Shown piece after piece: positions 49,173 to 58,483 of a stretch of 64,000 nt of DNA. The stretch lies in NCBI RefSeq assembly GCF_900110425.1, contig NZ_FODS01000001.1, positions 1 through 64,000 of the forward strand. Reading direction: 5' to 3'. The stretch comes from Salinihabitans flavidus (GTDB taxonomy: Bacteria; Pseudomonadota; Alphaproteobacteria; Rhodobacterales; Rhodobacteraceae). The position numbers were made by a program, and so were the translations under genes. The notes under the pieces are model-generated. The model saw nothing but the letters and a program-made list of their open reading frames with translations. It was not told where the DNA came from and ran no database searches. How positions within the stretch are numbered: position 1 is the first letter of the stretch; each line of letters begins with the position of its first letter.

Positions 49173-50090
49173 ATGGACGGCTCACCGGGCCTAAAGAACT
49201 GGATCAAGCTTCTGGCGCTCGGGCTGGTCTGGGGCGGCTCTTTCATGGGCATTTCCGTCGCGCTGCGCGACATCGGTCCGCTGACCATCGCCGCCGGGCG
49301 GATCGCGCTTGGCGCGGTGCTTCTGGTGGCCATCGTGCGGGCGCGCGGTTCCGGCCTGCCCGACCCCCGGGGCGGCGTGGGCCGGCGTGTCTGGATCGCC
49401 GCGATCGGGATGGGGCTGTTTTCCTCCGCCCTGCCCTTCGCGCTGCTGAGCTGGGGGCAGACCTATGTGGCCAGCGGTTTCGCGGGGGTCTGCATGGCCG
49501 CCGTGCCGCTGTTCGTTCTGCCGCTGGCACATGTCTTCGTACCTGCCGAACGGCTCACGCTGCGGCGCGGGATCAGCTTTCTGATCGGCTTCGTGGGCGT
49601 CTTGGTGCTGATCGGGCTGGATGCCTTCCGCTCGGTCGGAAGCGATCATGAATCGCTGGCCCGGCTCGCCTGCCTCGGGGCCGCCCTCTGCTATGCCATC
49701 GGCTCCATCATCACGCGGCTCTGCCCGCCTGTGAACATGCTCGCGCTCGCCGCCGCCGCGCTCAGTTCCGCAACTGTCATGATGGTGCCCGCCGCGCTGA
49801 TCGTCGAGGGGATGCCCGCCACGTGGCCCACGCCGCTGTCGCTCGGGGCGCTGCTCTACCTCGGGATCCTGCCCACGGCGCTGGCGCAGGTGCTTCTGGT
49901 GCAGGTGATCCGCGACACGGGGCCGGGGTTCCTGTCGCAGGTCAACTATCAGGTGCCGGTCTGGTCGGTGATCTTCGGCGCGCTGCTACTGGGCGAGGCG
50001 CTGCCGCCGCAGCTTCTGATCTCGCTGGTGCTGATCCTCGGCGGCCTGCTGCTCAGCCGCAAGAGACGCAAGGCCATCGTGGCGCCCTGA
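49173..50090 (+). CDS. DMT (EamA) family transporter
   Basis: A 305-residue membrane protein with about ten hydrophobic helices in two EamA repeats (first LALGLVWGGSFMGISVALRDIGPLTIAAGRI; second from about residue 165). It follows the ilvC terminator by 18 bp with its own GGAGGCAGG ribosome binding site. The position suggests an amino-acid exporter, which is only inference. Substrate unknown. Confidence 0.88.
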   Translation: MDGSPGLKNWIKLLALGLVWGGSFMGISVALRDIGPLTIAAGRIALGAVLLVAIVRARGSGLPDPRGGVGRRVWIAAIGMGLFSSALPFALLSWGQTYVASGFAGVCMAAVPLFVLPLAHVFVPAERLTLRRGISFLIGFVGVLVLIGLDAFRSVGSDHESLARLACLGAALCYAIGSIITRLCPPVNMLALAAAALSSATVMMVPAALIVEGMPATWPTPLSLGALLYLGILPTALAQVLLVQVIRDTGPGFLSQVNYQVPVWSVIFGALLLGEALPPQLLISLVLILGGLLLSRKRRKAIVAP

Positions 50091-50131
50091 CCGGCCACAT
50101 GATACCATGCCTTGCAAAGGAGGGCCTTCCC

Positions 50132-50698
50132 ATGCCGCGACACCGCACCACACACGGCCTGACCCGGCGCGCCGCGCTTCTCGGCGCGCTCGCCGCGCCT
50201 CTCGTGCTGACCGCCGGGGGCGTCGCCGCCGGAAAAACCGACCCTCTGCAACGCACCGGCAATGATGGCGGGCGCGCTCGGCTGCGGCTCGACGGGCCGG
50301 GCGGCACCACCCATCCCCATCACCTGCTGCTGGGCCCGGGGCTGGGCCTGTCGCTCAGCCATCCGGTCCAGACGCTACCACTCAACCGTATCGATCTGGG
50401 GGGCATCCCCGGTCTGGGGTCGCTGTTCGTGCCGGTGCCGCGCCGCCAGTTCAAGGGGGCGGAGCCCGCGGGCGCGCTGCATCTGTCGGGGCGCACGCTC
50501 CACCTGCACCGCAAGACGCCTCTGCCCGATGTGGAGCGGGTCATCCTCGTGCATCGCGGGGTGGTGTTCTACCCGTCCCGCCGCCCCCACGCGATCGACG
50601 TGGCCACGCCCGCCGCGCCCGGACCGCAAGTCGGAGCCGCGTGGATCAAGGGGGCGGACCTGCTGTGCGAGCTGACCCCTGTGCGTGGCGGGCCGTAG
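50132..50698 (+). CDS. Exported hypothetical protein with Tat-like signal
   Basis: A 188-residue protein I do not recognise. Residues 1-32 look like a twin-arginine signal (LTRRAALLGALAAPLVLTAGG). The rest is rich in Gly, Pro, His and Arg with short hydrophobic strands, GRTLHLHRKTPLPDVERVILVHRGVVFYPSRRP being the most regular segment. AAGGAGGGCC precedes the ATG at 50132. It lies between the DMT exporter and the convergent folP. Function unknown. Confidence 0.6.
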   Translation: MPRHRTTHGLTRRAALLGALAAPLVLTAGGVAAGKTDPLQRTGNDGGRARLRLDGPGGTTHPHHLLLGPGLGLSLSHPVQTLPLNRIDLGGIPGLGSLFVPVPRRQFKGAEPAGALHLSGRTLHLHRKTPLPDVERVILVHRGVVFYPSRRPHAIDVATPAAPGPQVGAAWIKGADLLCELTPVRGGP

Positions 50699-50707
50699 CG
50701 CGCGCCC

Positions 50708-51715
50708 TCACCAATCGCCGAGCGTCACCGCCCGCCAGAGGCGAAGCGCCTGCGCCGTCGCTTCCACATCGTGCACGCGGGTGATCTGCACCCCCTGCGC
50801 GATTCCCCCCAGCGCCACCGCCACAGACCCGGGCGCGCGGCCCATCGGATCGGGAGCCTTGCCGATCACGCTGATGAATTTCTTACGTGACGCTCCCAGA
50901 AGAACGGGACAGCCCAGCCCGTGAAACAGGCTGATCCGCGCCAGAAGCGCAAGGTTGTGCGCGATCGTCTTGCCAAAGCCGATGCCGGGATCGACCGCGA
51001 TCCGTGCGCGCGGGATGCCCGCCGCCTCAAGCGCGGCCACGCGAGCTTCCAGATAATCGTAAACATCGAGCAGCACATCCTCATAGACCGGATTGTGCTG
51101 CATCGTGGCCGGATCACCCCGCGCATGCATGACACAGACCGGCAGCCCCGTTTGCGCCGCATAAGGCAGAAGCGCGGGATCGAAGGTGAAGCCCGCCACG
51201 TCGTTGAACAGCCCCGCCCCGGCCGCCACGGCGGCCCGCGCGACGGTGGCCTTGCGGGTGTCGATGCTCACCGGCACACCAATCTCGCGCCGCATCGCCT
51301 CGATCACCGGCGCGGTGCGGGCGATCTCTTCCTCGGCGGGCACATCGACGGCCCCGGGCCGTGTCGATTCGCCGCCCACGTCGATGATCGCCGCGCCAGC
51401 CTCCGCCATCGCCCGCGCATGAGACAGCGCCCGCCCGGCCTGCGCATGTTGCCCACCATCGGAAAAACTGTCGGGCGTGACATTCAGAATGCCCATGATC
51501 TGCGGGCGGTCCATCGCCAGCGGGCCAAGCGCCGGGCGCGGCGCGGTCAGCCGGGCGCGCCAGCCCTCGGGCAGATCCGCCGCCGCGATCACCTGCGGGG
51601 GCCCATCGCGGCGCAGCACTTCAACATGCGAGAACCAGCACCAGCCCCCGGCCAGCGGCAGCGCGCCGCTGGGCCGCGCGGGATCGGTCTGTGCTATGGG
51701 GCGATAATAGGTCAT
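50708..51715 (-). CDS. folP: Dihydropteroate synthase
   Basis: A 335-residue TIM-barrel enzyme joining p-aminobenzoate to dihydropterin pyrophosphate, the sulfonamide target. GILNVTPDSFSDGG, DVGGESTRPGA, NDVAGF and SRKKFI are the conserved pterin and phosphate loops. About 65 extra N-terminal residues precede the barrel. It lies 41 bp downstream of folB on the minus strand. folK is elsewhere in the window. Confidence 0.95.
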   Translation of the reverse strand: MTYYRPIAQTDPARPSGALPLAGGWCWFSHVEVLRRDGPPQVIAAADLPEGWRARLTAPRPALGPLAMDRPQIMGILNVTPDSFSDGGQHAQAGRALSHARAMAEAGAAIIDVGGESTRPGAVDVPAEEEIARTAPVIEAMRREIGVPVSIDTRKATVARAAVAAGAGLFNDVAGFTFDPALLPYAAQTGLPVCVMHARGDPATMQHNPVYEDVLLDVYDYLEARVAALEAAGIPRARIAVDPGIGFGKTIAHNLALLARISLFHGLGCPVLLGASRKKFISVIGKAPDPMGRAPGSVAVALGGIAQGVQITRVHDVEATAQALRLWRAVTLGDW

Positions 51716-51756
51716 GGCGGTTTATTGGGCGATCGCGCGCGCCTTGGCAACCTGTG

Positions 51757-52680
51757 TCACAGCGCGCCGGCATCCGCCGGCAATGCCCGAAGCGGCACGT
51801 CCGCGTCCTGCGGCAGTTCCTCGCCCACGATCCACAGGCGCCGCGCTTCCATCTTTTCGGCAAACCAGACCGCGAGCGCCACCGAATCGCTGGGCTGCGC
51901 CGAGGGCCCGTCCACCGCGTCGAGCACGATCTTCGACGGCGCCCAGACGCAGATCTGCCCGTTCTTCATCGCCCAGTCCAGTTCCGTCCGGGTGCTGACC
52001 ACGACGCAGCGGGCATCGCGCGCCGCAAGCATCCAGGCGTTCTGCTCAATCGCCAGAAGATCGACGCGCCGCTGCGTCATCGCGTGCCCCGTCTGCGGCG
52101 CGGGCGTTTCCGGCGCGCCGACGCAGAAGATCATCGGGATCCCGTCCGCCTCCAACTGCTCAATCCAGTCCGAAAGCCGCTGCGACCGGATCGCCGCGTT
52201 CGACAGGTAGAGCACGCGCGGATGCGGCTTCTCCTCGTCCTCCTCCATCAAATGCGGAATGCTGCTGCGCGACCGCACGATTTCGACCCCGAGCGCGCCG
52301 GGGCCGCGGTCCAGCTTCTCGATCCGAACGAACACGCGCATCGCCTGCGGCTCATGCAGGATACGTTCCGCGATCCGCTCGGCCAGCGTCTCCAGCAGGT
52401 TGATCCGCTCCGCCGACAGCTCATGCGCGATGGCCTCGGTCACCTTGTCATAGCTGAGGATGCGGTCCACGTCGTCCTCCACCGGGTCGGTGATAGGACG
52501 CACCTCGACCACGATGTTGAAACAGATCCGCTGCGTCGTGCCCCGCTCGGCCTGAAAGGCGCCAATTTCCACTTCCGCGATATGATCGCGTAGCGAAATC
52601 CGGTCGAGCGGATCACTCGCCGCCGTGGCGCGCGACCGCTCATCGGGGTGGGCAAAGGCCAGTCTGATTTCATTGCTCAT
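51757..52680 (-). CDS. folB: Dihydroneopterin aldolase fused to a kinase-like C-terminal domain
   Basis: A 307-residue protein. Residues about 20-130 form the FolB fold (DRISLRDHIAEVEIGAFQAERGTTQRICFNIVVEV, SYDKVTEAIAHELSAERINLLETLAERIAERIL), which cleaves dihydroneopterin to hydroxymethyl-dihydropterin. Residues about 150-300 form an extra domain; VWAPSKIVLDAVDG...SDSVALAVWFAEKMEARRLWIVGEE recalls the sugar/nucleotide end of amino-acid-kinase-fold proteins such as MfnE. Free-standing FolB is about 120 residues. Upstream of folP in the same operon. Confidence 0.85.
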   Translation of the reverse strand: MSNEIRLAFAHPDERSRATAASDPLDRISLRDHIAEVEIGAFQAERGTTQRICFNIVVEVRPITDPVEDDVDRILSYDKVTEAIAHELSAERINLLETLAERIAERILHEPQAMRVFVRIEKLDRGPGALGVEIVRSRSSIPHLMEEDEEKPHPRVLYLSNAAIRSQRLSDWIEQLEADGIPMIFCVGAPETPAPQTGHAMTQRRVDLLAIEQNAWMLAARDARCVVVSTRTELDWAMKNGQICVWAPSKIVLDAVDGPSAQPSDSVALAVWFAEKMEARRLWIVGEELPQDADVPLRALPADAGAL

Positions 52681-52783
52681 CGCGCGGCCTCCTTGCCCTT
52701 CGCAGCCCGGTCAGTGTGACGCGGCGGGCCCTCTCGGGCAGCCCCCGATGCGTCAGGCCAGCGGCCGTTTGCGTCAGACCGGC

Positions 52784-53419
52784 CTAGTTTTGCGAAAGCT
52801 GTGTCGGCTGGCGATAGAAGTGATGCACCCCGATGGTGGCCGTGCGCGGGAACTTGCGCGCCCAGGCCGGGCGCACCGTCTTGGTGTGGTAATGCGTCGC
52901 CCCGCCTGTGAGCGCGCGCGGCGCGCCGCTCAGCATGAGGTTGGCCACCTTGGCTACCTGTTCGAAGGCATCCTTCTCGTGGATGACCTCGGCAACACCG
53001 TCACAGGTATAGGTGAACTGGCACTGATACTTGCGGCCGGTGCCTTGCCGGATCACGCCGCAGGTGCTGTCAGGGTAATAGGAATGCGCCACACGGTTGA
53101 GGATCACCTCCGCCACCGCGAACTGGCCCTTCACGCTCTCGCCCCGCGCCTCGAAATAGAGCGCCTCGGCAAGGCATTTCCAGTTTTCATCCCCTTTTGC
53201 CTTGGGCTGGGTGTCGATCCAGTCGCGGGAATACTCGATCTCCGTCTCCGGGCTCGGCGGTTTCGCGCCGAAAAGCCGCTCCAGCCAGCTTCCCGATGAC
53301 TGCGACTCGCTCCGGGATGGACTGTTCAATGCAACTTCGTAAACGTCTTCCCGTGCCCCGGCGACTGTCGTCTGTGCCAGAAGAACGGCGCCGAGGAAGG
53401 TAATGATGGCAGCACGCAT
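52784..53419 (-). CDS. Exported SleB-like cell wall hydrolase
   Basis: A 211-residue protein with a signal peptide (residues 1-22, VLLAQTTVAGA) and a C-terminal Hydrolase_2/SleB domain: CLAEALYFEARGESVKGQFAVAEVILNRV has the catalytic Glu region, followed by CGVIRQGTGRKYQCQFTYTCDG and THYHTKTVRPAWARKF. It probably cuts peptidoglycan during growth or division. It is a single gene between folB and ppdK. Confidence 0.9.
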   Translation of the reverse strand: MRAAIITFLGAVLLAQTTVAGAREDVYEVALNSPSRSESQSSGSWLERLFGAKPPSPETEIEYSRDWIDTQPKAKGDENWKCLAEALYFEARGESVKGQFAVAEVILNRVAHSYYPDSTCGVIRQGTGRKYQCQFTYTCDGVAEVIHEKDAFEQVAKVANLMLSGAPRALTGGATHYHTKTVRPAWARKFPRTATIGVHHFYRQPTQLSQN

Positions 53420-53567
53420 GTCTCACGCCCCTATGTTGTGAACCGGACCCTCCCAAGTCCGAACATCGGGTCTTCTACAAAAATGCGCAGCATTCGTCCA
53501 CCCTGCCGCTTTTCGCACCAATTTCGCCCTGAAAATGGCCATATTGAGTTGGTCGCGGTGCTTCCGC

Positions 53568-56114
53568 CTACCCGATCTTGTCCCGAATCGCCAGTTGAGC
53601 GGCAGCCAGCCGGGCCACCGGCACGCGGAAAGGAGAGCACGACACGTAATCAATCCCCACTTCGCGGCAGAATGCGATCGACTCGGGGCTGCCGCCATGT
53701 TCTCCGCAGATCGACAGGATCAGGTCAGGCCGCGCCCGGCGTCCCCGCTCCACGCCAAGCCGCAGAAGCTCGCCCACCCCTTCGACATCGAGCGTGTGGA
53801 ACGGATCTTCGGGAAACACCCCCTGCTGCACATAGGCCGACATGAACCGCCCCGCATCGTCCCGCGACAGACCATAGGTCATCTGCGTCAGGTCATTCGT
53901 GCCGAAGCTGAAGAAATGGCAATGCGGCGCGATATCCTCGGCCCGCAGCGCGGCGCGCGGCGTTTCCACCATCACCCCGAAACGATAATCGAAGCCCGCG
54001 CCCTTCTCGGTGCGCACCGCCGCCGCCACCGCATCGATCCGTGTCTTGACCAGTTCCACCTCGCGCTTGGCGCTGACAAGCGGGATCATGATCTCGGGCA
54101 CAACGGGCGCGCCCTCACGGCTCGCGTCCAGCGTCGCCTCGAAAATCGCGCGTGCCTGCATCTCGTAGATCTCCGGCACTGTGACGCCAAGCCGCACCCC
54201 CCGCATTCCCAGCATCGGGTTGTATTCGTCAAGCGATTCCACCCGCCGCGTCACATCCGACAGTGGCAGGTTAAGCGCCTCGGCCAGATCGCGCAGCCCG
54301 GCGCGGTCGGTGGGCAGGAACTCGTGCAGGGGCGGGTCGAACAGGCGAATGCAGACCGGCTGCCCCTGCATGATGCGGAACAATTCGGTGAAATCGGCGC
54401 GCTGCATCGGCAAAAGCTGCTCCAGCGCCGCGCGCCGGTCCTCGCTCGTCTTGGCAAAGATCATCTCGCGCATCACGGTAAGCCTGTCCTCCTCGAAGAA
54501 CATGTGCTCCGTCCGGCAAAGTCCGATCCCCTGCGCGTCGAAATTGCGCGCGGTCTGGGCATCGGCGGGCGTGTCGGCATTGGCCCGGATGCCGATGTCA
54601 CAGGCCCCCGCGGCCCATGTCATCAACGCCTGAAACGCATCGTCGAGCGCCGGCTCATGCATCGGTGCGGCTCCGGCGAGGATCTCGCCGCGCGTGCCGT
54701 CCACCGTTATGATGTCCCCCTCGCGGAACACCCGGCCATCCGGCGCGGTCAAAAGGCTCTTGAGCGTCTGGAACCTCATGGAGGACGCCCCCACCACGCA
54801 CGGCAGGCCAAGTCCGCGCCCGATCACCGCCGCGTGGCTGGTGATCCCGCCGCGTTCGGTCAGCACCGCAGAGGCCGCGTGCATCCCGCGAATATCCTCG
54901 GGCGAGGTTTCTCGGCGCACCAGCACGCAAGGCTCACCGCGCGCCGCGCTGGCCTGCGCCTCCGATGCGGTAAAGACAATCCGGCCCGTGGCCGCGCCGG
55001 GGCTGGCGGCGACGCCTGTGCCGATCACATCGCGCGGGGCCGACGTATCGACCTGCCGGTGCAGCAATTCGTTGAGGGATCGTGGCTCGATCCGGATCAG
55101 CGCCTCCTCCTTCGGGATGACACCGTCCTTGGCAAGCTGCACTGCGATCCGCACCGCCGCCCGCGCCGTGCGCTGCACCCGCACCCCGTCAAGGATATGC
55201 ACCCGGTCGTTGTCGATCGTGAATTCGATCTGCATCTCTTCGCGCAGCTTCTCGCGCATCAACGCCGCATCGCGGCGGATCTCCTCGAACGCCTCGGGCG
55301 CCTTGTCCTGAAGCGACGGCCCGCGCGGATCGCGTTCAAGGTAAAGGGCCTTCGCCCCGCTCTCCAGCGCCGCGCGTCCCTGTGCCTGCGACAGGTAGCG
55401 CCCCTTGATCTGCGGCAGCCCGGTGGCGCTGTCGACAAGTTGCAGCACGCCGGAGCCGCTCTCGCCGTCGCCCTCACCGACTCCAAGCACCATCGACTGC
55501 ACCACGAGGCCGAGCCCGGCATCCGCCGGCGCGCCCTTCGCCTGGCGCAGAAGCCGCGCGGACGTGCCCTCCCACGCCCGCGCCATGGAGCGCAAAACCC
55601 CCGCCAACTGCACCGGCCGGGTCTGCGGAAACGGCTCTTCGGCCTCTTCCTCATAGGCGCGCAGCACATCGGTGAGCGCGTCAGAGGCAGTCATGTCGAT
55701 GGCGTCGAACAGATCGGGATCGAGCCGTGCCACATGCGTCGAATAGGCCTGGATGAACCGCAGGTAGAGCACGTTTGCCGACGGAACCCCGATAATCTCG
55801 GACAGCGCCGCGTGGCGCGCATCGTTCATCCCGATATTGAGCACCGCGCCAGGCCCGCCCCAATCGGGGTCTTCCGACGACGGGCGCACGCACAACAGCT
55901 CTTCGTTCTCGAAGATCGCGATGAGCGCCTCCATGTCCGGCATCTCTCCGGCGGCGATGCGATGCACCTCATCGAACGAAAGCGCCACGGTGCGCGGCAC
56001 CGGCAGATCGAGCCGCACCAGCCGCTGAAGACATTTCGCCCGGCCGCCATGGGTGGCCGTATCCACCGGCGCATCGGGGGTGATCAGCGTGATATCCGGG
56101 TTGTTTTGCTGCAC
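53568..56114 (-). CDS. ppdK: Pyruvate, phosphate dikinase
   Basis: An 848-residue enzyme that interconverts pyruvate, ATP and Pi with PEP, AMP and PPi. The phosphohistidine is His427 (ERGGITSHAAVIGRGLGLPCVVG) and Cys803 lies in the active-site ICGEHGG. The N-terminal ATP-grasp domain is more divergent than usual (HGGRAKCLQRLVRLDLPVPRTVALSFDEV in place of the common GGKGANLAEM block). A GTG start at 56114 is chosen because AAGGAG lies 10 nt upstream; in-frame TTG (56153) and ATG (56144) starts would place the ribosome site inside the gene. Confidence 0.93.
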   Translation of the reverse strand: MQQNNPDITLITPDAPVDTATHGGRAKCLQRLVRLDLPVPRTVALSFDEVHRIAAGEMPDMEALIAIFENEELLCVRPSSEDPDWGGPGAVLNIGMNDARHAALSEIIGVPSANVLYLRFIQAYSTHVARLDPDLFDAIDMTASDALTDVLRAYEEEAEEPFPQTRPVQLAGVLRSMARAWEGTSARLLRQAKGAPADAGLGLVVQSMVLGVGEGDGESGSGVLQLVDSATGLPQIKGRYLSQAQGRAALESGAKALYLERDPRGPSLQDKAPEAFEEIRRDAALMREKLREEMQIEFTIDNDRVHILDGVRVQRTARAAVRIAVQLAKDGVIPKEEALIRIEPRSLNELLHRQVDTSAPRDVIGTGVAASPGAATGRIVFTASEAQASAARGEPCVLVRRETSPEDIRGMHAASAVLTERGGITSHAAVIGRGLGLPCVVGASSMRFQTLKSLLTAPDGRVFREGDIITVDGTRGEILAGAAPMHEPALDDAFQALMTWAAGACDIGIRANADTPADAQTARNFDAQGIGLCRTEHMFFEEDRLTVMREMIFAKTSEDRRAALEQLLPMQRADFTELFRIMQGQPVCIRLFDPPLHEFLPTDRAGLRDLAEALNLPLSDVTRRVESLDEYNPMLGMRGVRLGVTVPEIYEMQARAIFEATLDASREGAPVVPEIMIPLVSAKREVELVKTRIDAVAAAVRTEKGAGFDYRFGVMVETPRAALRAEDIAPHCHFFSFGTNDLTQMTYGLSRDDAGRFMSAYVQQGVFPEDPFHTLDVEGVGELLRLGVERGRRARPDLILSICGEHGGSPESIAFCREVGIDYVSCSPFRVPVARLAAAQLAIRDKIG

Positions 56115-56265
56115 TGCGGCGTCACTCCTTCGTGAGCGCAGCATAAGCAGCAAGTCAAGCCGGGAGCAAGAAAAACCCTCCCCCGGCCCGGCCCCTGTCC
56201 GGAGCAGTCCGGGGCGCCGCCCGTGCGCGCCTCAAACGCCCACAGGGGCGTTTGCGGAACGGTGC

Positions 56266-58482
56266 TCACCCCTCAAGCTGGCGCAGGTCGGCGACGCCAA
56301 GGCAGATGTCGCGAATACGCGCCAGCAGGTTGAGCCGGTTGCGCCGGACCACCTCGTTCTCGGCGTTGACCTGCACCGCCTCGAAAAACGCATCCATCGG
56401 CGCGCGCAGCGCCGCCATCCCGGCCATCGCGGCGGCGAAATCCTCGGCCTCCATCGCCTTGGAAATCGGCCCCTCCTGCGCGTCCAGCGCGGCGAACAGC
56501 GCCTTTTCGGTATCATCCTCGGCGAATTTCACATCCGCACCGAAGGAGTATTCCACGCCATCCTTTTCCTCGGCCTGCACCAGAATATTGTTGGCCCGCC
56601 GGAACCCCAGAACAAGGTTCTCGCCATCGTCGGTCCCGAGAAAATCGCTCAGCGCGCGGGCGCGTTTGTCTAGCAGCGTCAGATCGTCATTGCCCGGCAT
56701 GGCAAGGCAGGCGTCGATCACGTCATGGCGAATACCCTCGTCGCGCAGGTGGACCTTGAGGCGGTCATGGAGGAAGGCGAGGAGCGCCCCCATACCCGCC
56801 TCTTCCTGTCCATATCCGTATTGACTAGATTCGATACCCTTGGAAAATTTCGGTTTCCAATCTTTGACGTTGTCTGGATCAATACCGCGTTTCACAAGAT
56901 CAGTTTTAATCGTCTCAGTTTCAGCCCCCTGCTGAATAAGTGCCGTTGCCATGTGATAAGACTCGTGATCGAAAAAAACCGCGAACAACGGCAATCTGAT
57001 CTGGTTTGCAATAATAAGACGAACAACTCCGAGAGCGGCGCGGCGCAAGGCAAACGGATCTCTAGACCCGGTCGGCCGTTCATCTATCCACCAGAAGCCC
57101 GTCAGCGTGTCGATCTTGTCGGCCAGCGCCACCGACACCGACACCGGATCGGATGGCACCGCGTCGCCCGGCCCCAGCGGCTTATAGTGCATCTCGCACG
57201 CCTCGGGCACGCCGTCGTCATGGCCCGCAGCCTCGGCGTAATAGCGGCCCATCACCCCCTGCAACTCGGGAAATTCGCCGACCATCTCCGATTGCAGATC
57301 GGCCTTGCACACCCGCGCGGCCTCCGCCGCCAGATCGGGCTTGGCCCCCACCAGCGGCGCGATCTCGCGCGCCAGTGCCTCGATCCGCGCCACGCGGTCG
57401 GCCTGACTGCCCAGCTTGTTGTGGAACGTCACATCCGACAGCCCCGCTGCCATGCCCTCAAGGCCCACCCCGCGCACCACGCGCAGGTCATTCTCCCAGA
57501 AGAACTTGGCATCCGACAGCCGCGCGGCAAGCACCTTCTGGTTGCCCGCGAGGATCGTCGCGCCGTGGTCCGCCGTTTCGCGGTTGGCGACGGTGATGAA
57601 TTTCTCGATCCGCCCGGTTTTCGGATTGCGCACCGAAAAGAACTTCTGATGCTCCTTCATCGAGGTCTGCAACACCTCCGGCGGCAGGTCTAGGAACTGC
57701 GCCTCGATATCGCCCATCAGAACGACAGGCCATTCCACCAGCCCCGCCACCTCGGACAGAAGGGCGGTATCCTCCACCACCTCGAGCCCGCGGGCGAAGG
57801 CAAGGGTCTGCGCGTCGTTGTGGATGTGGTCGGCCCGCTCCACCGCGTCGAGCATCACCTTGTCGCGCTTGAGCCGGACCGCGTAATCCTCGAACCCCGA
57901 CACGGCAAAACGCCCCGATCCCACGAAACGGTGCCCCTCCGTGGTGTCACCCGCCGCGATCCCGTCGATCTCGAGCGGGACAGTGCGCGCGCCCTCCTCA
58001 TCGGACAGGATGCACAGGATCGAATGCAGCGGGCGCACCCAGCGCAGCGACCCCGCGCCCCAGCGCATCGACTTGGGCCATGGAAAGCCGCGCACCACGG
58101 CCTCCAGCACCTCGGCGACGATCTCATCGGCGGGGCGGCCGGGTTTTTCGATCATGGCGAAATACACCGCACCCTTGGGTGTCTCGCGTTCCTCCAGCGC
58201 CTCGCGCGGCACACCGGCCCCGCGCAGGAACCCCTCGACTGCCTTTTCCGGCGCGCCGACTTTGGGGCCCTTGCGCTCCTCGAGGACGGTCGGGCTCTTG
58301 TCCAGAAGCCCCTCCACCGCCAGCGTCAGACGCCGCGGCGTGGCATAGGCGCGGGCATGGGCATAGGTCAGGCCGGCCTCCACCATACCGTCGGTCATGC
58401 GCTTTCTGAGATCATCGGCCGCGCGCGCCTGCATGCGGGCGGGAATTTCCTCGGAGAAGAGTTCGATCAGAAGATCGGGCAT
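56266..58482 (-). CDS. glyS: Glycyl-tRNA synthetase beta subunit
   Basis: A 738-residue subunit that binds tRNA-Gly; the alpha subunit is glyQ upstream. PDLLIELFSEEIPARMQ opens the chain and RDPFALRRAALGVVRLI begins the C-terminal region, with an anticodon-binding domain ending in a coiled tail. Residues about 480-556 are coded by DNA far AT-richer than the rest and are poorly like other GlyS proteins. It starts 1 nt after the DUF6446 gene. Confidence 0.95.
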   Translation of the reverse strand: MPDLLIELFSEEIPARMQARAADDLRKRMTDGMVEAGLTYAHARAYATPRRLTLAVEGLLDKSPTVLEERKGPKVGAPEKAVEGFLRGAGVPREALEERETPKGAVYFAMIEKPGRPADEIVAEVLEAVVRGFPWPKSMRWGAGSLRWVRPLHSILCILSDEEGARTVPLEIDGIAAGDTTEGHRFVGSGRFAVSGFEDYAVRLKRDKVMLDAVERADHIHNDAQTLAFARGLEVVEDTALLSEVAGLVEWPVVLMGDIEAQFLDLPPEVLQTSMKEHQKFFSVRNPKTGRIEKFITVANRETADHGATILAGNQKVLAARLSDAKFFWENDLRVVRGVGLEGMAAGLSDVTFHNKLGSQADRVARIEALAREIAPLVGAKPDLAAEAARVCKADLQSEMVGEFPELQGVMGRYYAEAAGHDDGVPEACEMHYKPLGPGDAVPSDPVSVSVALADKIDTLTGFWWIDERPTGSRDPFALRRAALGVVRLIIANQIRLPLFAVFFDHESYHMATALIQQGAETETIKTDLVKRGIDPDNVKDWKPKFSKGIESSQYGYGQEEAGMGALLAFLHDRLKVHLRDEGIRHDVIDACLAMPGNDDLTLLDKRARALSDFLGTDDGENLVLGFRRANNILVQAEEKDGVEYSFGADVKFAEDDTEKALFAALDAQEGPISKAMEAEDFAAAMAGMAALRAPMDAFFEAVQVNAENEVVRRNRLNLLARIRDICLGVADLRQLEG

Positions 58483-58483
58483 G

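Noticed and set aside
53535-56135. Long plus-strand frame opposite ppdK
   Set aside because: Shadow of ppdK; His/Arg-rich and without domains.
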